Assembly (NCBI RefSeq): GCF_002849605.1
Contig: NZ_NPIB01000004.1
Coordinates: forward strand, 1-64,000
Reading direction: 5' to 3'
Source: Photobacterium carnosum
GTDB taxonomy: Bacteria; Pseudomonadota; Gammaproteobacteria; Enterobacterales; Vibrionaceae
Length of the DNA stretch: 64,000 nt
Both the position numbers and the translations under genes were made by a program. This document shows positions 9,739-17,646 of this stretch, piece after piece. Under the pieces are notes generated by a model. That model ran no database searches and had not been told where the DNA came from. It was given only the letters and a program-made list of their open reading frames with translations. Position 1 is the stretch's first letter, and each line of letters starts with the position of its first letter.

Positions 9739-10851
9739 GTGAATAAATCTATTTTAGTTTTGGGTACGCGCGGTATACCCAATGTACCTGGTGGTGTCGA
9801 ATCTCATTGCCAGTCGTTATATCCTCTATTAGTTAAAAAATATGGTTTAGATATAACGGTAATAGCCCGTAAACCTTATGTTCCTTATACAGAAAGTGTG
9901 TATGAGGGCGTTAAGCTAAAAGCTTTACCGGCGGTAACAAACAAATCTTTAGAAGCCCCATTACACTCCTTTTTAACGGCTTTTTATGCAATAAAAGAAG
10001 GCGCTAATATTGTACATGTACATGCTATTGGTTCTGGTTTAGTTATTCCATTATTACGCTTATTTGGCAAAAAAGTGATATTTACCCATCATAGCCAAAA
10101 CTATGATCACCAAAAATGGGGCAAGTTAGCTAAGTTTATTTTTCGTCTTGGTGAAAAATGGGCGATGAAATATTCAACCGAGGTGATTGTGATCTCTGAT
10201 TTTATGCAAAAATTAATGATTGAGAAGTATGGACGAGAAGATACTCATCTTATCTTTAATGGTGTTAATCCACCCCAATTACCTGTGCAAAATAAAATAA
10301 ATGGCTATTTATCGAAGTATGATCTTAAGCCAAGAGACTATATCATTGCCGTTGGTCGTTTTTCACAAGAAAAAGGATTAGATGTTTTATTAGAAGCTTA
10401 TAAACTTAGCGGCATTAATAAAAAATTAGTATTAGTGGGTGATAGTGACCATGTTACTGAATACAGTTATAGGTTAAAAAATACAGCAAGAGAAATGGAT
10501 AACGTTGTATTAACTGGGTTTTTATCTGGAGATGAATTACATAGTATATTCTCACAAGCAGATATATTTGTTTTACCATCATTTAGTGAAGGGCTACCGA
10601 TTGCTTTATTAGAAGCTATGTCATTTTCTTTACCAGTCATTGTTAGTGATATACCCGCAAATAAGGCAGTAGATTTGGAAGATAAATGCTATTTTTCATG
10701 TGGTGATAGTCAAAAGTTAGCAACATTATTGACGATGGCAGTCGATCAGCCATTAGTTTGCTATACCGAATATTTAAAAAAATATGATTGGAATTTGATT
10801 GCACAGCAAACGTATGATGTTTTTTTAGCTACAGAAAATGGTAAATTGTGA
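9739..10851 (+). CDS. Glycosyltransferase, GT4 family
   Basis: GT4 glycosyltransferase of 370 residues. The N-terminus reads LVLGTRGIPNVPGGVESHC, a pattern seen in polysaccharide rhamnosyl/glucosyl transferases. The donor domain has IAVGRFSQEKGLDVLLEAY and the catalytic region FSEGLPIALLEAMSFSLPVIVSD. The start is GTG at 9739, with AAAGAG about eight bases upstream. It lies just after the intra-operon stem-loop. Sugar specificity is unknown. Confidence 0.87.
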   Translation: MNKSILVLGTRGIPNVPGGVESHCQSLYPLLVKKYGLDITVIARKPYVPYTESVYEGVKLKALPAVTNKSLEAPLHSFLTAFYAIKEGANIVHVHAIGSGLVIPLLRLFGKKVIFTHHSQNYDHQKWGKLAKFIFRLGEKWAMKYSTEVIVISDFMQKLMIEKYGREDTHLIFNGVNPPQLPVQNKINGYLSKYDLKPRDYIIAVGRFSQEKGLDVLLEAYKLSGINKKLVLVGDSDHVTEYSYRLKNTAREMDNVVLTGFLSGDELHSIFSQADIFVLPSFSEGLPIALLEAMSFSLPVIVSDIPANKAVDLEDKCYFSCGDSQKLATLLTMAVDQPLVCYTEYLKKYDWNLIAQQTYDVFLATENGKL

Positions 10852-11285
10852 TGGATGAGTGTGCAGTTGGTTCATATGATAAATATACTCAAATTCAGCA
10901 AGATGTTATTGATCGTGTTATAAATACGATACCTACTGAGGTCTTGAATTCATTTGATCATAAACAATTAGCTGCCATTAAAAAATCGGTAGCTATTAAT
11001 AGTGGTTATAATGATCACTATGTTGATTTTCGTCCTGTCATTGGTATTGGGCGTTGGCGTTATTATGCTGTATTTTTATTAGGTAAAGATCGCCGTAAAG
11101 CTCCTCGGCATCAAATGACAATTACTACTATTATTAAAGCAATTCATATAGTATTTGGACTATGCGTTATATTTACATCTGCAGTTCTAGTATTATATTT
11201 GATTAAATCAGCGCTAGGGATTGATATATTTAAGCATTTTTCGTTTGGTATTTGGGACTATTTTAAATTGCATTTTTTACAATAG
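10851..11285 (+). CDS. Unidentified small membrane protein of the exopolysaccharide operon
   Basis: A 144-residue protein that I do not recognise. Residues 1-85 are soluble and charged and include a FRPVIGIGRWRYYAVFLLGKDRR segment; one strong TM helix follows at about 100-122, then a short aromatic tail. ATG 10851 overlaps the preceding stop (TGATG); a GTG three bases upstream is in the same frame. Translational coupling to the glycosyltransferase argues that it acts in the same pathway, perhaps as an accessory or scaffold protein. Confidence 0.72.
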   Translation: MDECAVGSYDKYTQIQQDVIDRVINTIPTEVLNSFDHKQLAAIKKSVAINSGYNDHYVDFRPVIGIGRWRYYAVFLLGKDRRKAPRHQMTITTIIKAIHIVFGLCVIFTSAVLVLYLIKSALGIDIFKHFSFGIWDYFKLHFLQ

Positions 11286-11299
11286 TAATAATAAAGGAT

Positions 11300-11413
11300 A
11301 TGTTTATTTTTATTAAAATAAGTAAAGTGTGGCATTTGTTGAATTATTTTATAATTATATTTGTTCTATATTCTGCATTTATACTTTATAAAAGAATATC
11401 AGGAGTTAAATAA
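11300..11413 (+). CDS. Candidate 37-aa single-TM protein
   Basis: A short ORF (ATG 11300 to TAA 11411-11413) fills the gap between the 144-aa membrane protein and the next operon gene and stops one base before that gene's ATG. The product has a basic start (FIKISKVWH), a hydrophobic stretch of about 20 residues and a basic end (YKRISGVK), as expected for a small membrane protein. AAGGA lies only one base before the ATG, which is too close for an ideal ribosome site. This is a candidate only. Confidence 0.4.
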   Translation: MFIFIKISKVWHLLNYFIIIFVLYSAFILYKRISGVK

Positions 11414-11414
11414 A

Positions 11415-12314
11415 ATGAAATGGTTAAACAAATTTACAGATCAAGATTTCTGGCGTATTGGATTGATTAGAGAGCATCCATTAGATGTGATTATCAATGG
11501 GTTAAATGCTTATGATATTCATTGGTTTAATTTTACAGATAAAGATTTTGAAGCTGATCCATTCGTGTTTACATTAAACAATAAAAATTATATTGCTTAT
11601 GAAATTTTTGATTACTCTCATGGCAATGGAAAAATTGAATGTGTTGATTTCGATGGTAAGCGTTATAATTTTTTTGAAAGTGTAAATGAAATTGTAGGGC
11701 ATAAATCATTTCCTTTTATATTTGAAGAGGAAAATGAATTATATTCTATTATTGAAACGTCAGATTTGAATGAAATGTCATTGTATAAATTTAACGGTAT
11801 TAAATTTGAGAAGGTAAAAACGTTACTTAGTGATGGTAAATATATTGATAGTTGTATAAAAAAGGTTAATGGCGTATTTTATTTATTTACGTCGACCTCT
11901 GATGAGCCTTTTAAGCAGCAATTATTTTTTTCAGATGCATTATTAGGTAATTATCAACTTCATCCTTGTTCTCCTATCGCAAGTGAGAAGGATTTTGGTC
12001 GTAATGGTGGGCCAATTATTAATCGTGATAATAATTATTACCGTGTTTGCCAAAATTGTGCCATAACATATGGTGGCAGTTTGAAAATAATGCACATTAC
12101 TACGCTATCAAAAACTATTTATATAGAGGAGTTTTTTAAAGATGTAATGCCTATCGTTCCATTTTCTGACGGTATTCATACGTTATCATACTGGGGCAAT
12201 ATAACTGTTATTGATTCAAAAAATATTTTATCTAAATACAATAATATATATAGGAAAATAAAATATTTAGTGATGGTTAAATTACGAAAAGAAATCCCTT
12301 TTTTTAGTAAATAG
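11415..12314 (+). CDS. Protein resembling the N-terminal beta-propeller domain of glucosamine inositolphosphorylceramide transferase 1
   Basis: 299 residues from ATG 11415, which has AGGAG ten bases upstream; longer in-frame starts lack a binding site. The pattern FWRIGLIREHPLDVI, then FEADPFVF, then repeated blades (YIAYEIFDYSHGNGKIEC, FPFIFEEENELYSIIETS, FGRNGGPIINRDNNYYRV) matches the propeller domain found in polysaccharide loci and annotated after the plant enzyme GINT1. No GT64 catalytic domain follows here. It is the last gene of the operon and may bind or modify sugars, possibly as a transferase without a classical fold. Family recognition is from memory of the motif pattern. Confidence 0.65.
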   Translation: MKWLNKFTDQDFWRIGLIREHPLDVIINGLNAYDIHWFNFTDKDFEADPFVFTLNNKNYIAYEIFDYSHGNGKIECVDFDGKRYNFFESVNEIVGHKSFPFIFEEENELYSIIETSDLNEMSLYKFNGIKFEKVKTLLSDGKYIDSCIKKVNGVFYLFTSTSDEPFKQQLFFSDALLGNYQLHPCSPIASEKDFGRNGGPIINRDNNYYRVCQNCAITYGGSLKIMHITTLSKTIYIEEFFKDVMPIVPFSDGIHTLSYWGNITVIDSKNILSKYNNIYRKIKYLVMVKLRKEIPFFSK

Positions 12315-12355
12315 AGTGCAATTTTAATAAATAGTATTTCAGACTTTTAATTATT

Positions 12356-12390
12356 AAACTAACAGTCGTTTACTTTTTATTTGTTAGTTT
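12356..12390. terminator. Perfect 9-bp inverted repeat after the exopolysaccharide operon
   Basis: Arms 12356-12364 and 12382-12390 are perfectly complementary, with a 17-nt loop. They lie 42 bases past the last operon gene and are followed by a short T/A run. Together with the next hairpin it probably ends transcription of the operon. Confidence 0.5.
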
Positions 12391-12394
12391 TAAA

Positions 12395-12427
12395 AGCCTC
12401 TTAGTTATATTTAATAGTAAAGAGGCT
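12395..12427. terminator. Hairpin between convergent genes
   Basis: Arms 12395-12402 (agcctctt) and 12420-12427 (aagaggct) pair over 8 bp with a 17-nt loop. It lies between the + strand operon and the convergent CreA-like gene, so it can serve either strand. Confidence 0.5.
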
Positions 12428-12436
12428 ATATTGCTA

Positions 12437-12916
12437 TCAATTATTATTTATTGTTGGTGAGATATAAGCTTTTGTACCCCATAATGGTACTGTTGATAGG
12501 CTATGTTTATAGCTCCCAGTCGTTGTTTTAGTTGAGTATGATAAATACATTAATGTTTCTGATTGAGGATCATAAATACGGCGTATTTTCATTGTCTTAA
12601 AGAAAATACTTTTCGATTTTGTAAAGACAACTTCACCTGATTTGGATTTATCTATTTTAGCTATCATTTCTGGGGTTATTTCACCCGTTTGACGACATGA
12701 AATTGATGAGTCTGAAGGATCCGCTAAACTTAAATCGGCTTCAATACTTGCTATATGACAAGTAACACCGGGTACAACGGGATCAATTAATGTGTTTAGT
12801 TTAATATCTTTAGTGGTAAACATGCCTAAAGAAACATCTCCAACTTCATTATCTGAGCAGCCACTAAGGGTTAATACAATTGCGAGTGAGCTAGCAACCG
12901 TCAAAAATTTTCTCAT
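12437..12916 (-). CDS. creA: CreA family lipoprotein
   Basis: A 159-residue exported protein with a lipobox (LTLSGC, Cys20), so probably a lipoprotein, unlike the cleaved E. coli CreA. CreA-type signature: DPVVPGVTCHIASIE, then LADPSDSSISCRQTGEI, SIFFKTMKIRRIYDPQSETLMYLSYSTK, and SLSTVPLWG at the end. The two conserved cysteines (in VTCH and ISCR) may form a disulfide. The function of CreA is unknown. The gene stands alone, convergent to the polysaccharide operon. Confidence 0.88.
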   Translation of the reverse strand: MRKFLTVASSLAIVLTLSGCSDNEVGDVSLGMFTTKDIKLNTLIDPVVPGVTCHIASIEADLSLADPSDSSISCRQTGEITPEMIAKIDKSKSGEVVFTKSKSIFFKTMKIRRIYDPQSETLMYLSYSTKTTTGSYKHSLSTVPLWGTKAYISPTINNN

Positions 12917-13296
12917 ACAATACTTCCTATTAAATGAATAATCATACTTAAATTATAGTTTGTTATTATTACACTAAGTTATACGCGAAATTTAAATTAT
13001 TTTCATCATACGGTTTTAAATTTGGTGTTTATTATGAACAAAAGAGATCAAGGTGGTTGTAATGATAATAAATATGATAGAGTTTAATAGAGAACTGAAT
13101 TTATTTTAAGTTAATGATAATAAAGTGTTAAAACCAATATTTTATTGTGAGACAACACTGATATTGATAAATAAATGATACATTTTATTAAAAATGGTCT
13201 TTTCAATTACAGAAATTACACATAGGATGAATGTAACAGCAATGTTATTATAATAATTATCAACGGATGATTATTACTGATTATGAGGAGGATATG
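12917..13296. other. Intergenic region, no gene seen
   Basis: About 380 bases of very AT-rich DNA between two divergent genes. It presumably holds both promoters. I see no convincing ORF, strong hairpin or recognisable operator. Confidence 0.5.
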
Positions 13297-13632
13297 ATGT
13301 CAAATATTCTTGCTTTTCCAGTAAAAGAGCAATCTAGAGATCGTACACCGTTAGAATTAATTGTTGAACAAGAATTGTTGGATTTAGGCGCTGATAGTTA
13401 CATGATTGATGTTGTTATCGAGCGAATGGGAAAATTTTTAGAACTTGCTTCGTTTGAGTTTGATTTAAAAATGAAAGTATCTAAAAATTGTTTAGATGAA
13501 ATGAATCAGAATGTATTTCCTGTTATTTCTGATATGCAGGAATCAATGCGAAATACCATGAATAATATGTTAACTGAGCGTGTACTGCATGAAATTCGGT
13601 TATATAATTTAGAAAGGCATGCGGTTAAATAA
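13297..13632 (+). CDS. Conserved-looking hypothetical soluble protein, 111 aa
   Basis: I do not recognise the family. The start ATG 13297 is set by AGGAGG at 13286-13291; an in-frame ATG at 13294 is too close and one at 13267 lacks a site. The product is acidic and helical, starts SNILAFPVKEQSRDRTPLELI, and has a Met- and Asn-rich helix (ISDMQESMRNTMNNML) near residues 75-92. It has no signal or TM segment. It is monocistronic, with its own terminator right after the stop. Confidence 0.7.
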   Translation: MSNILAFPVKEQSRDRTPLELIVEQELLDLGADSYMIDVVIERMGKFLELASFEFDLKMKVSKNCLDEMNQNVFPVISDMQESMRNTMNNMLTERVLHEIRLYNLERHAVK

Positions 13633-13684
13633 TATATGTTTCTATTTTATAGTTTTACGATTAACGCGATAAATTATGAATAAT

Positions 13685-13720
13685 GCCGCTGGTTAATTTT
13701 TATTAAGACAGCGGCTTTTT
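13685..13720 (+). terminator. Rho-independent terminator
   Basis: Arms gccgctg (13685-13691) and cagcggc (13709-13715) followed by TTTTT. It ends the + strand 111-aa gene and abuts the stop of the convergent DUF2157 gene. Confidence 0.75.
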
Positions 13721-13721
13721 A

Positions 13722-14762
13722 TCAACCTTTATTTCCTAATTGCCAAATTTTTTCTGCACGACCGCCTATTATCCAAAAGCTTAATGCTAATATTGCAAAA
13801 AAGAGAGCTTTGTGTAGTGTGTCCCAAAAAAATTCAAAATAACGGCTATATAAACACAGCAATAAAAATATAATGCCAAAAGCCCGCACTAAGGGATCAT
13901 TATATTTAATACCATAAAAAATGGCGCTTAAAGTGATCAATAGCATGGCAACACTCCAGCCCCATAACTCAATCTGTTTGATGTTCGACCAAGCACGTAA
14001 ACTATCATAATTACCAAAAATAGTGAGCATCCATAACGCAGTAAAGAAATAGATTAATCCAATAAATTGAGTGGCCTCTTTCGTAAAATAGAAACGGGAA
14101 TTAGGTTTAAATATTGAACTTAACCCTACAATGAGTAGACCAATCACAGTAAACCGCAATGGAATGTTCATTCCCCAAAAGAGATAATGATCGTGTGCAA
14201 GATAAGAGGTTTCAGTTAAAACCCATAAGCCGACACCGAGCAAAGCAAATAACCACACTAAAACTGAACGTAGCTGAATACCAATAATAAGATAAATAAC
14301 GGTGGGGATGATAATAAAGAGGCTTTCACGCCAATGAAGCGCTAAGGTTGTGTGACTTAAAAAACCACTAGCAACTGCAGTTATGAGTACGCCAAAAAAG
14401 AATATCGCTTCATTGCTCACAGTTTTTTCTGGATAACGCTGTCGACGTTTAACACCGAAGTAAAACAATAGTCCTGCAATGATGGCACTAAGAATCGTTA
14501 ATACGCTTGCTGGCGTATCAATGAGATGTGAGATTAATGCAATTAAATAATCATCAGCAACTAATAAAATGACAGACAAGATGAAACAGGCAATAGCGGC
14601 CCAAAATGAATAGACAGCCAGTAACTTCCAATCAAAACTGATAACGTGATAGCTTTGACGTAATTGTTGCGCTTGTTGGGTATCAATCAGCTGCTGTTGC
14701 TGCCATTGAGCAATGGTATCATTAAGAAGTTGCTCTTGACGCTTATTAACTTTTATATCCAT
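13722..14762 (-). CDS. DUF2157 domain membrane protein
   Basis: 346 residues. The first 45 are hydrophilic and Gln-rich (KRQEQLLNDTIAQWQQQQLI), followed by about ten TM helices from residue 47 to the C-terminus, the layout of DUF2157 proteins. The N-terminal region ends HVISFDWKLLAVYSFWAAI, typical of the domain boundary. Function is unknown. It is a single gene on the minus strand, convergent to the 111-aa gene and sharing its terminator region. Confidence 0.82.
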   Translation of the reverse strand: MDIKVNKRQEQLLNDTIAQWQQQQLIDTQQAQQLRQSYHVISFDWKLLAVYSFWAAIACFILSVILLVADDYLIALISHLIDTPASVLTILSAIIAGLLFYFGVKRRQRYPEKTVSNEAIFFFGVLITAVASGFLSHTTLALHWRESLFIIIPTVIYLIIGIQLRSVLVWLFALLGVGLWVLTETSYLAHDHYLFWGMNIPLRFTVIGLLIVGLSSIFKPNSRFYFTKEATQFIGLIYFFTALWMLTIFGNYDSLRAWSNIKQIELWGWSVAMLLITLSAIFYGIKYNDPLVRAFGIIFLLLCLYSRYFEFFWDTLHKALFFAILALSFWIIGGRAEKIWQLGNKG

Positions 14763-14890
14763 ATTTGTTCCAGATAGTATCGAGCGCGTATGTACGTTGG
14801 ATTATCTTATAGTGCGGAGATAATTATAACCTATTGATTTGCTATTGATGCCGTAATGGTTATTGGTGATGTAGTTATAATAGTAAAATA

Positions 14891-15196
14891 TTATAGAGTA
14901 GGCATTAATGATAAACATTGTCGACACAGGCAAGTATTAGCCGAATCAGTCAGTGTTTGGCGTGGCTCAATATCAAAACACCAGCATGTCGACTTTCCTG
15001 CTTGAATATCACATTGTGCGGGTTGTTGGCATTGTGGACATTGATGAGTTGCTTTAATGGCTTTAATCTCAGCCATTATTGTTAGTTGTTGCTGTTCGGA
15101 ATAGGCTATCCAGTGGCTGATTTCTGTCATTGTACGTAAGCAGCCACTGCAAATGCCAGCATTGTTTTTACATTTAGCGACACAGGGGGATTTCAC
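14891..15196 (-). CDS. DUF1289 plus cysteine-rich CWC two-domain protein
   Basis: A 101-residue protein with ten cysteines or more. Residues 1-45 match DUF1289 (SPCVAKCKNNAGICSGCLRTMTEISHW; a C-x3-C-x6-C-x2-C site). Residues 53-100 match the cysteine-rich CWC family (CPQCQQPAQCDIQAGKSTCWCFDIEP, then CLCRQCL). Both halves look metal-binding, probably Zn or Fe. The start is GTG 15196 with AATAGG upstream. Function is unknown. It is a single gene. Confidence 0.82.
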   Translation of the reverse strand: MKSPCVAKCKNNAGICSGCLRTMTEISHWIAYSEQQQLTIMAEIKAIKATHQCPQCQQPAQCDIQAGKSTCWCFDIEPRQTLTDSANTCLCRQCLSLMPTL

Positions 15197-15305
15197 AATT
15201 AATACCTATTAATAAGTAGCGTTAAGTGATTAGTATGCTAACGATTAATAAGTCTAAATACTACTCTCTCTGTCATTATAATATGATGGTTGTCAGTTTA
15301 TGTAT

Positions 15306-15845
15306 TCAACAGGCAACTTGTTTAAGTAATTCATAAATCGCAATATTGTCTTGTGACACATGATGACTTGGAATCGTTAATGTTGGTACATTTTTCATGC
15401 CTATTTTAAGCATCACATTTTCTGGCCCAGAGACTGTTTTTAAATGTCGGCCATAAAGATGGCGTAAATTAAGTCGATTAAAACCAAACTCTTTAATACG
15501 CTCAACCGCTTCAGTACAATAACCATTTCCCCAAAAAGGAACACCAATCCAATAGCCAAGCTGTGCACTGTGTTGGTTGATATTCTCCAGTCCGGCACAA
15601 CCTACAAGTTGATGGTTACTTTTTAGCGTAATAGCAAAAATAGCAGATTGATGACTATGCCAACCTGCTAAGTGTTTACCTATCCATTTTCCTGCCATTC
15701 CATCAGAATAAGGATGTGGGACACTGATTGTGCCGTTAGCAATATCCACATTGCCAGCTAGTCGTTGTATTTTAGTCGCGTCAGATAATTCTAAAGGCCG
15801 AAGAATTAAGCGTTCAGTTGTTAGAAGTGGTTGATTTTGGTTCAT
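15306..15845 (-). CDS. GNAT N-acetyltransferase, RimJ/RimL-like
   Basis: A 179-residue acetyltransferase of the Acetyltransf_3 type. It opens with TERLILRPLELSDATKIQRL, and the acetyl-CoA site is LGYWIGVPFWGNGYCTEAVERI at about 95-116, followed by GFNRLNLRHLYGRHL. It could acetylate a protein N-terminus, an amine metabolite or an antibiotic; the sequence does not say which. It is a single gene. Confidence 0.87.
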   Translation of the reverse strand: MNQNQPLLTTERLILRPLELSDATKIQRLAGNVDIANGTISVPHPYSDGMAGKWIGKHLAGWHSHQSAIFAITLKSNHQLVGCAGLENINQHSAQLGYWIGVPFWGNGYCTEAVERIKEFGFNRLNLRHLYGRHLKTVSGPENVMLKIGMKNVPTLTIPSHHVSQDNIAIYELLKQVAC

Positions 15846-16609
15846 AGAATATGACTCACAAATATATCTAGATGTGACTATTAATCAATAAATAAGGATT
15901 TATTTATAGGGTTATGATCAATTATTGAGTGAGTAACAGGTTTAAATAGTAAAATCTGTGGAGTGACACGAAATTATTATTCTTGTGTGAATTCTATCAT
16001 TAACTGTAGCGGTAGATCTTAGGTATGTTTGATCGACTAATTTGTACTAATGTGATTGTTATGTGGTTTGTCAGTATACGATGATATGTTGTTGCATTTA
16101 AATAATCAGTGGCGTTGTTTGTGATTTGAACGTAAATATTCGATCTTAAATAAAAATGGCGAATGATTTTTTTAAAAAAGAGGATTTTTATCTTATTCAG
16201 CAAGATGTTAGCTGTTTTTTAATCTTTTAATTAACTAAATAATGATAGATCTCACAAAAAAATAGATAATGGGAGTTGTCAAAAAGTAAAAATATAATTA
16301 TATTAGCTAGGTTGATATAGATTGTTAGGTGAAAAATTTAAAAAAACAGAAAGTATTAATTTGTATTCTTTCCTAAATTATCCTGCCACGAAGTCTTATC
16401 ACCGTAATATTTAGTCACAACGGAACTTATTATTAGCCGTTGTTGTCATAAATAGAGACGTAAAAAATGTTGTTCATAATAATTAAATTAATATGTCATT
16501 GTAATGTCATATAACATTGGTTAAGTAGAACACGAATAGTCGAGTAAGAACGGTATTAATATACAGTGATATCAACCTTGCTCATTGGGAAAAAAATGAG
16601 AGGTTTATA
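15846..16609. other. Long intergenic region upstream of a 22-aa ORF
   Basis: About 760 AT-rich bases. A small hairpin (acaacgg 16417-16423 with ccgttgt 16437-16443) lies near the 3' end. TTAATA and TATAAC, 16 bases apart, with the TATAAC hexamer at about 16509, are a possible promoter for the small ORF that follows. I see no protein gene I can support: a 67-codon minus-strand frame at 16000-16203 has a TTG start and no ribosome site. Confidence 0.4.
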
Positions 16610-16678
16610 ATGAAAACACGCAGTCGTAGACAGTGGTTTTACCATAAAAATCAAACAACTAAAGCACTAAAAGCTTAA
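16610..16678 (+). CDS. Candidate 22-aa basic small protein or leader peptide
   Basis: ATG 16610 to TAA 16676-16678. GAGAGG at 16598-16603, six bases upstream, is one of the best ribosome sites in the window. The product starts KTRSRRQW and ends TKALKA; it is strongly basic with no hydrophobic segment. Three inverted repeats follow within 150 bases and the next + strand gene is almost 1 kb away, so it looks like its own transcription unit rather than a leader for a downstream gene. It could be a small nucleic-acid- or ribosome-binding protein or a dual-function RNA. Confidence 0.5.
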   Translation: MKTRSRRQWFYHKNQTTKALKA

Positions 16679-16690
16679 GTTTGAGAAAAA

Positions 16691-16746
16691 CATTTCTTTG
16701 TAGATAACGAAAGAAATGAAGATACTTAATTACCTTCTAATTAAGT
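16691..16746 (+). other. Two tandem hairpins after the 22-aa ORF
   Basis: Hairpin A: catttcttt (16691-16699) with aaagaaatg (16710-16718). Hairpin B: acttaatta (16724-16732) with taattaagt (16738-16746), a perfect 9-bp stem with a 5-nt loop. Neither is followed by a T-run. They may be structural parts of the RNA. Confidence 0.5.
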
Positions 16747-16788
16747 ATGTGTTGAAAATTGTTCATAACAAACATCAACTGCAAAAGT

Positions 16789-16823
16789 AGCCAGAAATAC
16801 ATATTCACGTTACGTTTCTGGCT
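16789..16823 (+). terminator. Hairpin, probable end of the 22-aa ORF transcript
   Basis: A perfect 9-bp stem, agccagaaa (16789-16797) with tttctggct (16815-16823), loop 17 nt. The U-tract is weak (aacttatacttccttt), so termination is only probable. Confidence 0.4.
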
Positions 16824-16936
16824 AACTTATACTTCCTTTAAAAATATAATGTTGATATTAATTTTCCACATTAAAGCAATCGATTGCTTTGATGTTAAGT
16901 AGATTGGTATTATTCATATATATGCAATTTTTATTG

Positions 16937-17497
16937 TTATCTATATAACGAGCCGCCAATAATAATATCGCTTGGAAGATCTTTGAGTGGCATATTGCCA
17001 ATATAAATATTGCCGTCGACAACTAATTTATTGGGTAGAGTAAGAATATTACTGTTTTGGAGAAATAAATTGCCTTTAACGTAGAGATTATCCGGTAATT
17101 TTTTAAGTTGTGTATGGGCAACGCTGAGATCGCCGAGTACTTGTAAACCAAAGTTAAGTTCTTTAATTTTAGAGTAAGCAAGATTGATGTAACCCTCTAC
17201 TTTTAGCGCTAATGGTAACTGTTCAATACTGCTATAGGCTAAATTAAGATTACCTTTAACCGTAAGATTTAAAGGTAATCTTCTAATACGGCTATTTTCG
17301 AGATTAAGATTACCATTGACGATTAGGGGATTGGGTAAATGAATATCGCCACTGTATTTTAATGAAATATTGCCATAGCTATCTTCATAATTAAGCAAAT
17401 GGATCGATGTGAGAGCTAAAGCTGGCTGTGCTGCAACGAGTAAGGTTATAAATAATAAGCATTGTTTAAAAATACGCATATAGATAGGCATAGTCAT
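16937..17497 (-). CDS. Exported repeat-solenoid protein with 20-residue LRR-like repeats
   Basis: 186 residues with a signal peptide (IFKQCLLFITLLVAAQPALA; Met7 at 17479 is an alternative start). After a short spacer it is almost entirely six and a half tandem 20-residue repeats, consensus LPxxLxVxGNLxLxxSxIxx, starting at LPNPLIVNGNLNLENSRIRR and ending LPSDIIIGGSLYR. The spacing of Leu/Val/Ile and the LP opening recall the short bacterial leucine-rich repeats of IpaH/YopM-like proteins and of phage-type LPxGLxVGGxLxL repeats. It would fold as a regular solenoid and bind something in the periplasm or outside the cell. No catalytic domain is attached. Confidence 0.72.
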   Translation of the reverse strand: MTMPIYMRIFKQCLLFITLLVAAQPALALTSIHLLNYEDSYGNISLKYSGDIHLPNPLIVNGNLNLENSRIRRLPLNLTVKGNLNLAYSSIEQLPLALKVEGYINLAYSKIKELNFGLQVLGDLSVAHTQLKKLPDNLYVKGNLFLQNSNILTLPNKLVVDGNIYIGNMPLKDLPSDIIIGGSLYR

Positions 17498-17646
17498 TTT
17501 TGATGATGATAAGTATCTATATCGGACGGTATAAATATTTCTTGAGCCCTAGATACGCATTTATGAATAGGGTTTAGCACTATTTTTGTTTGTCTCTTCA
17601 TTCCATGTATAATCAGCGCCCATTTGGCTAAGTTGGTTGATCGGTG

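Noticed and set aside
16000..16203. 67-codon minus-strand frame
   Set aside because: TTG start, no ribosome site, very AT-rich composition expected by chance.
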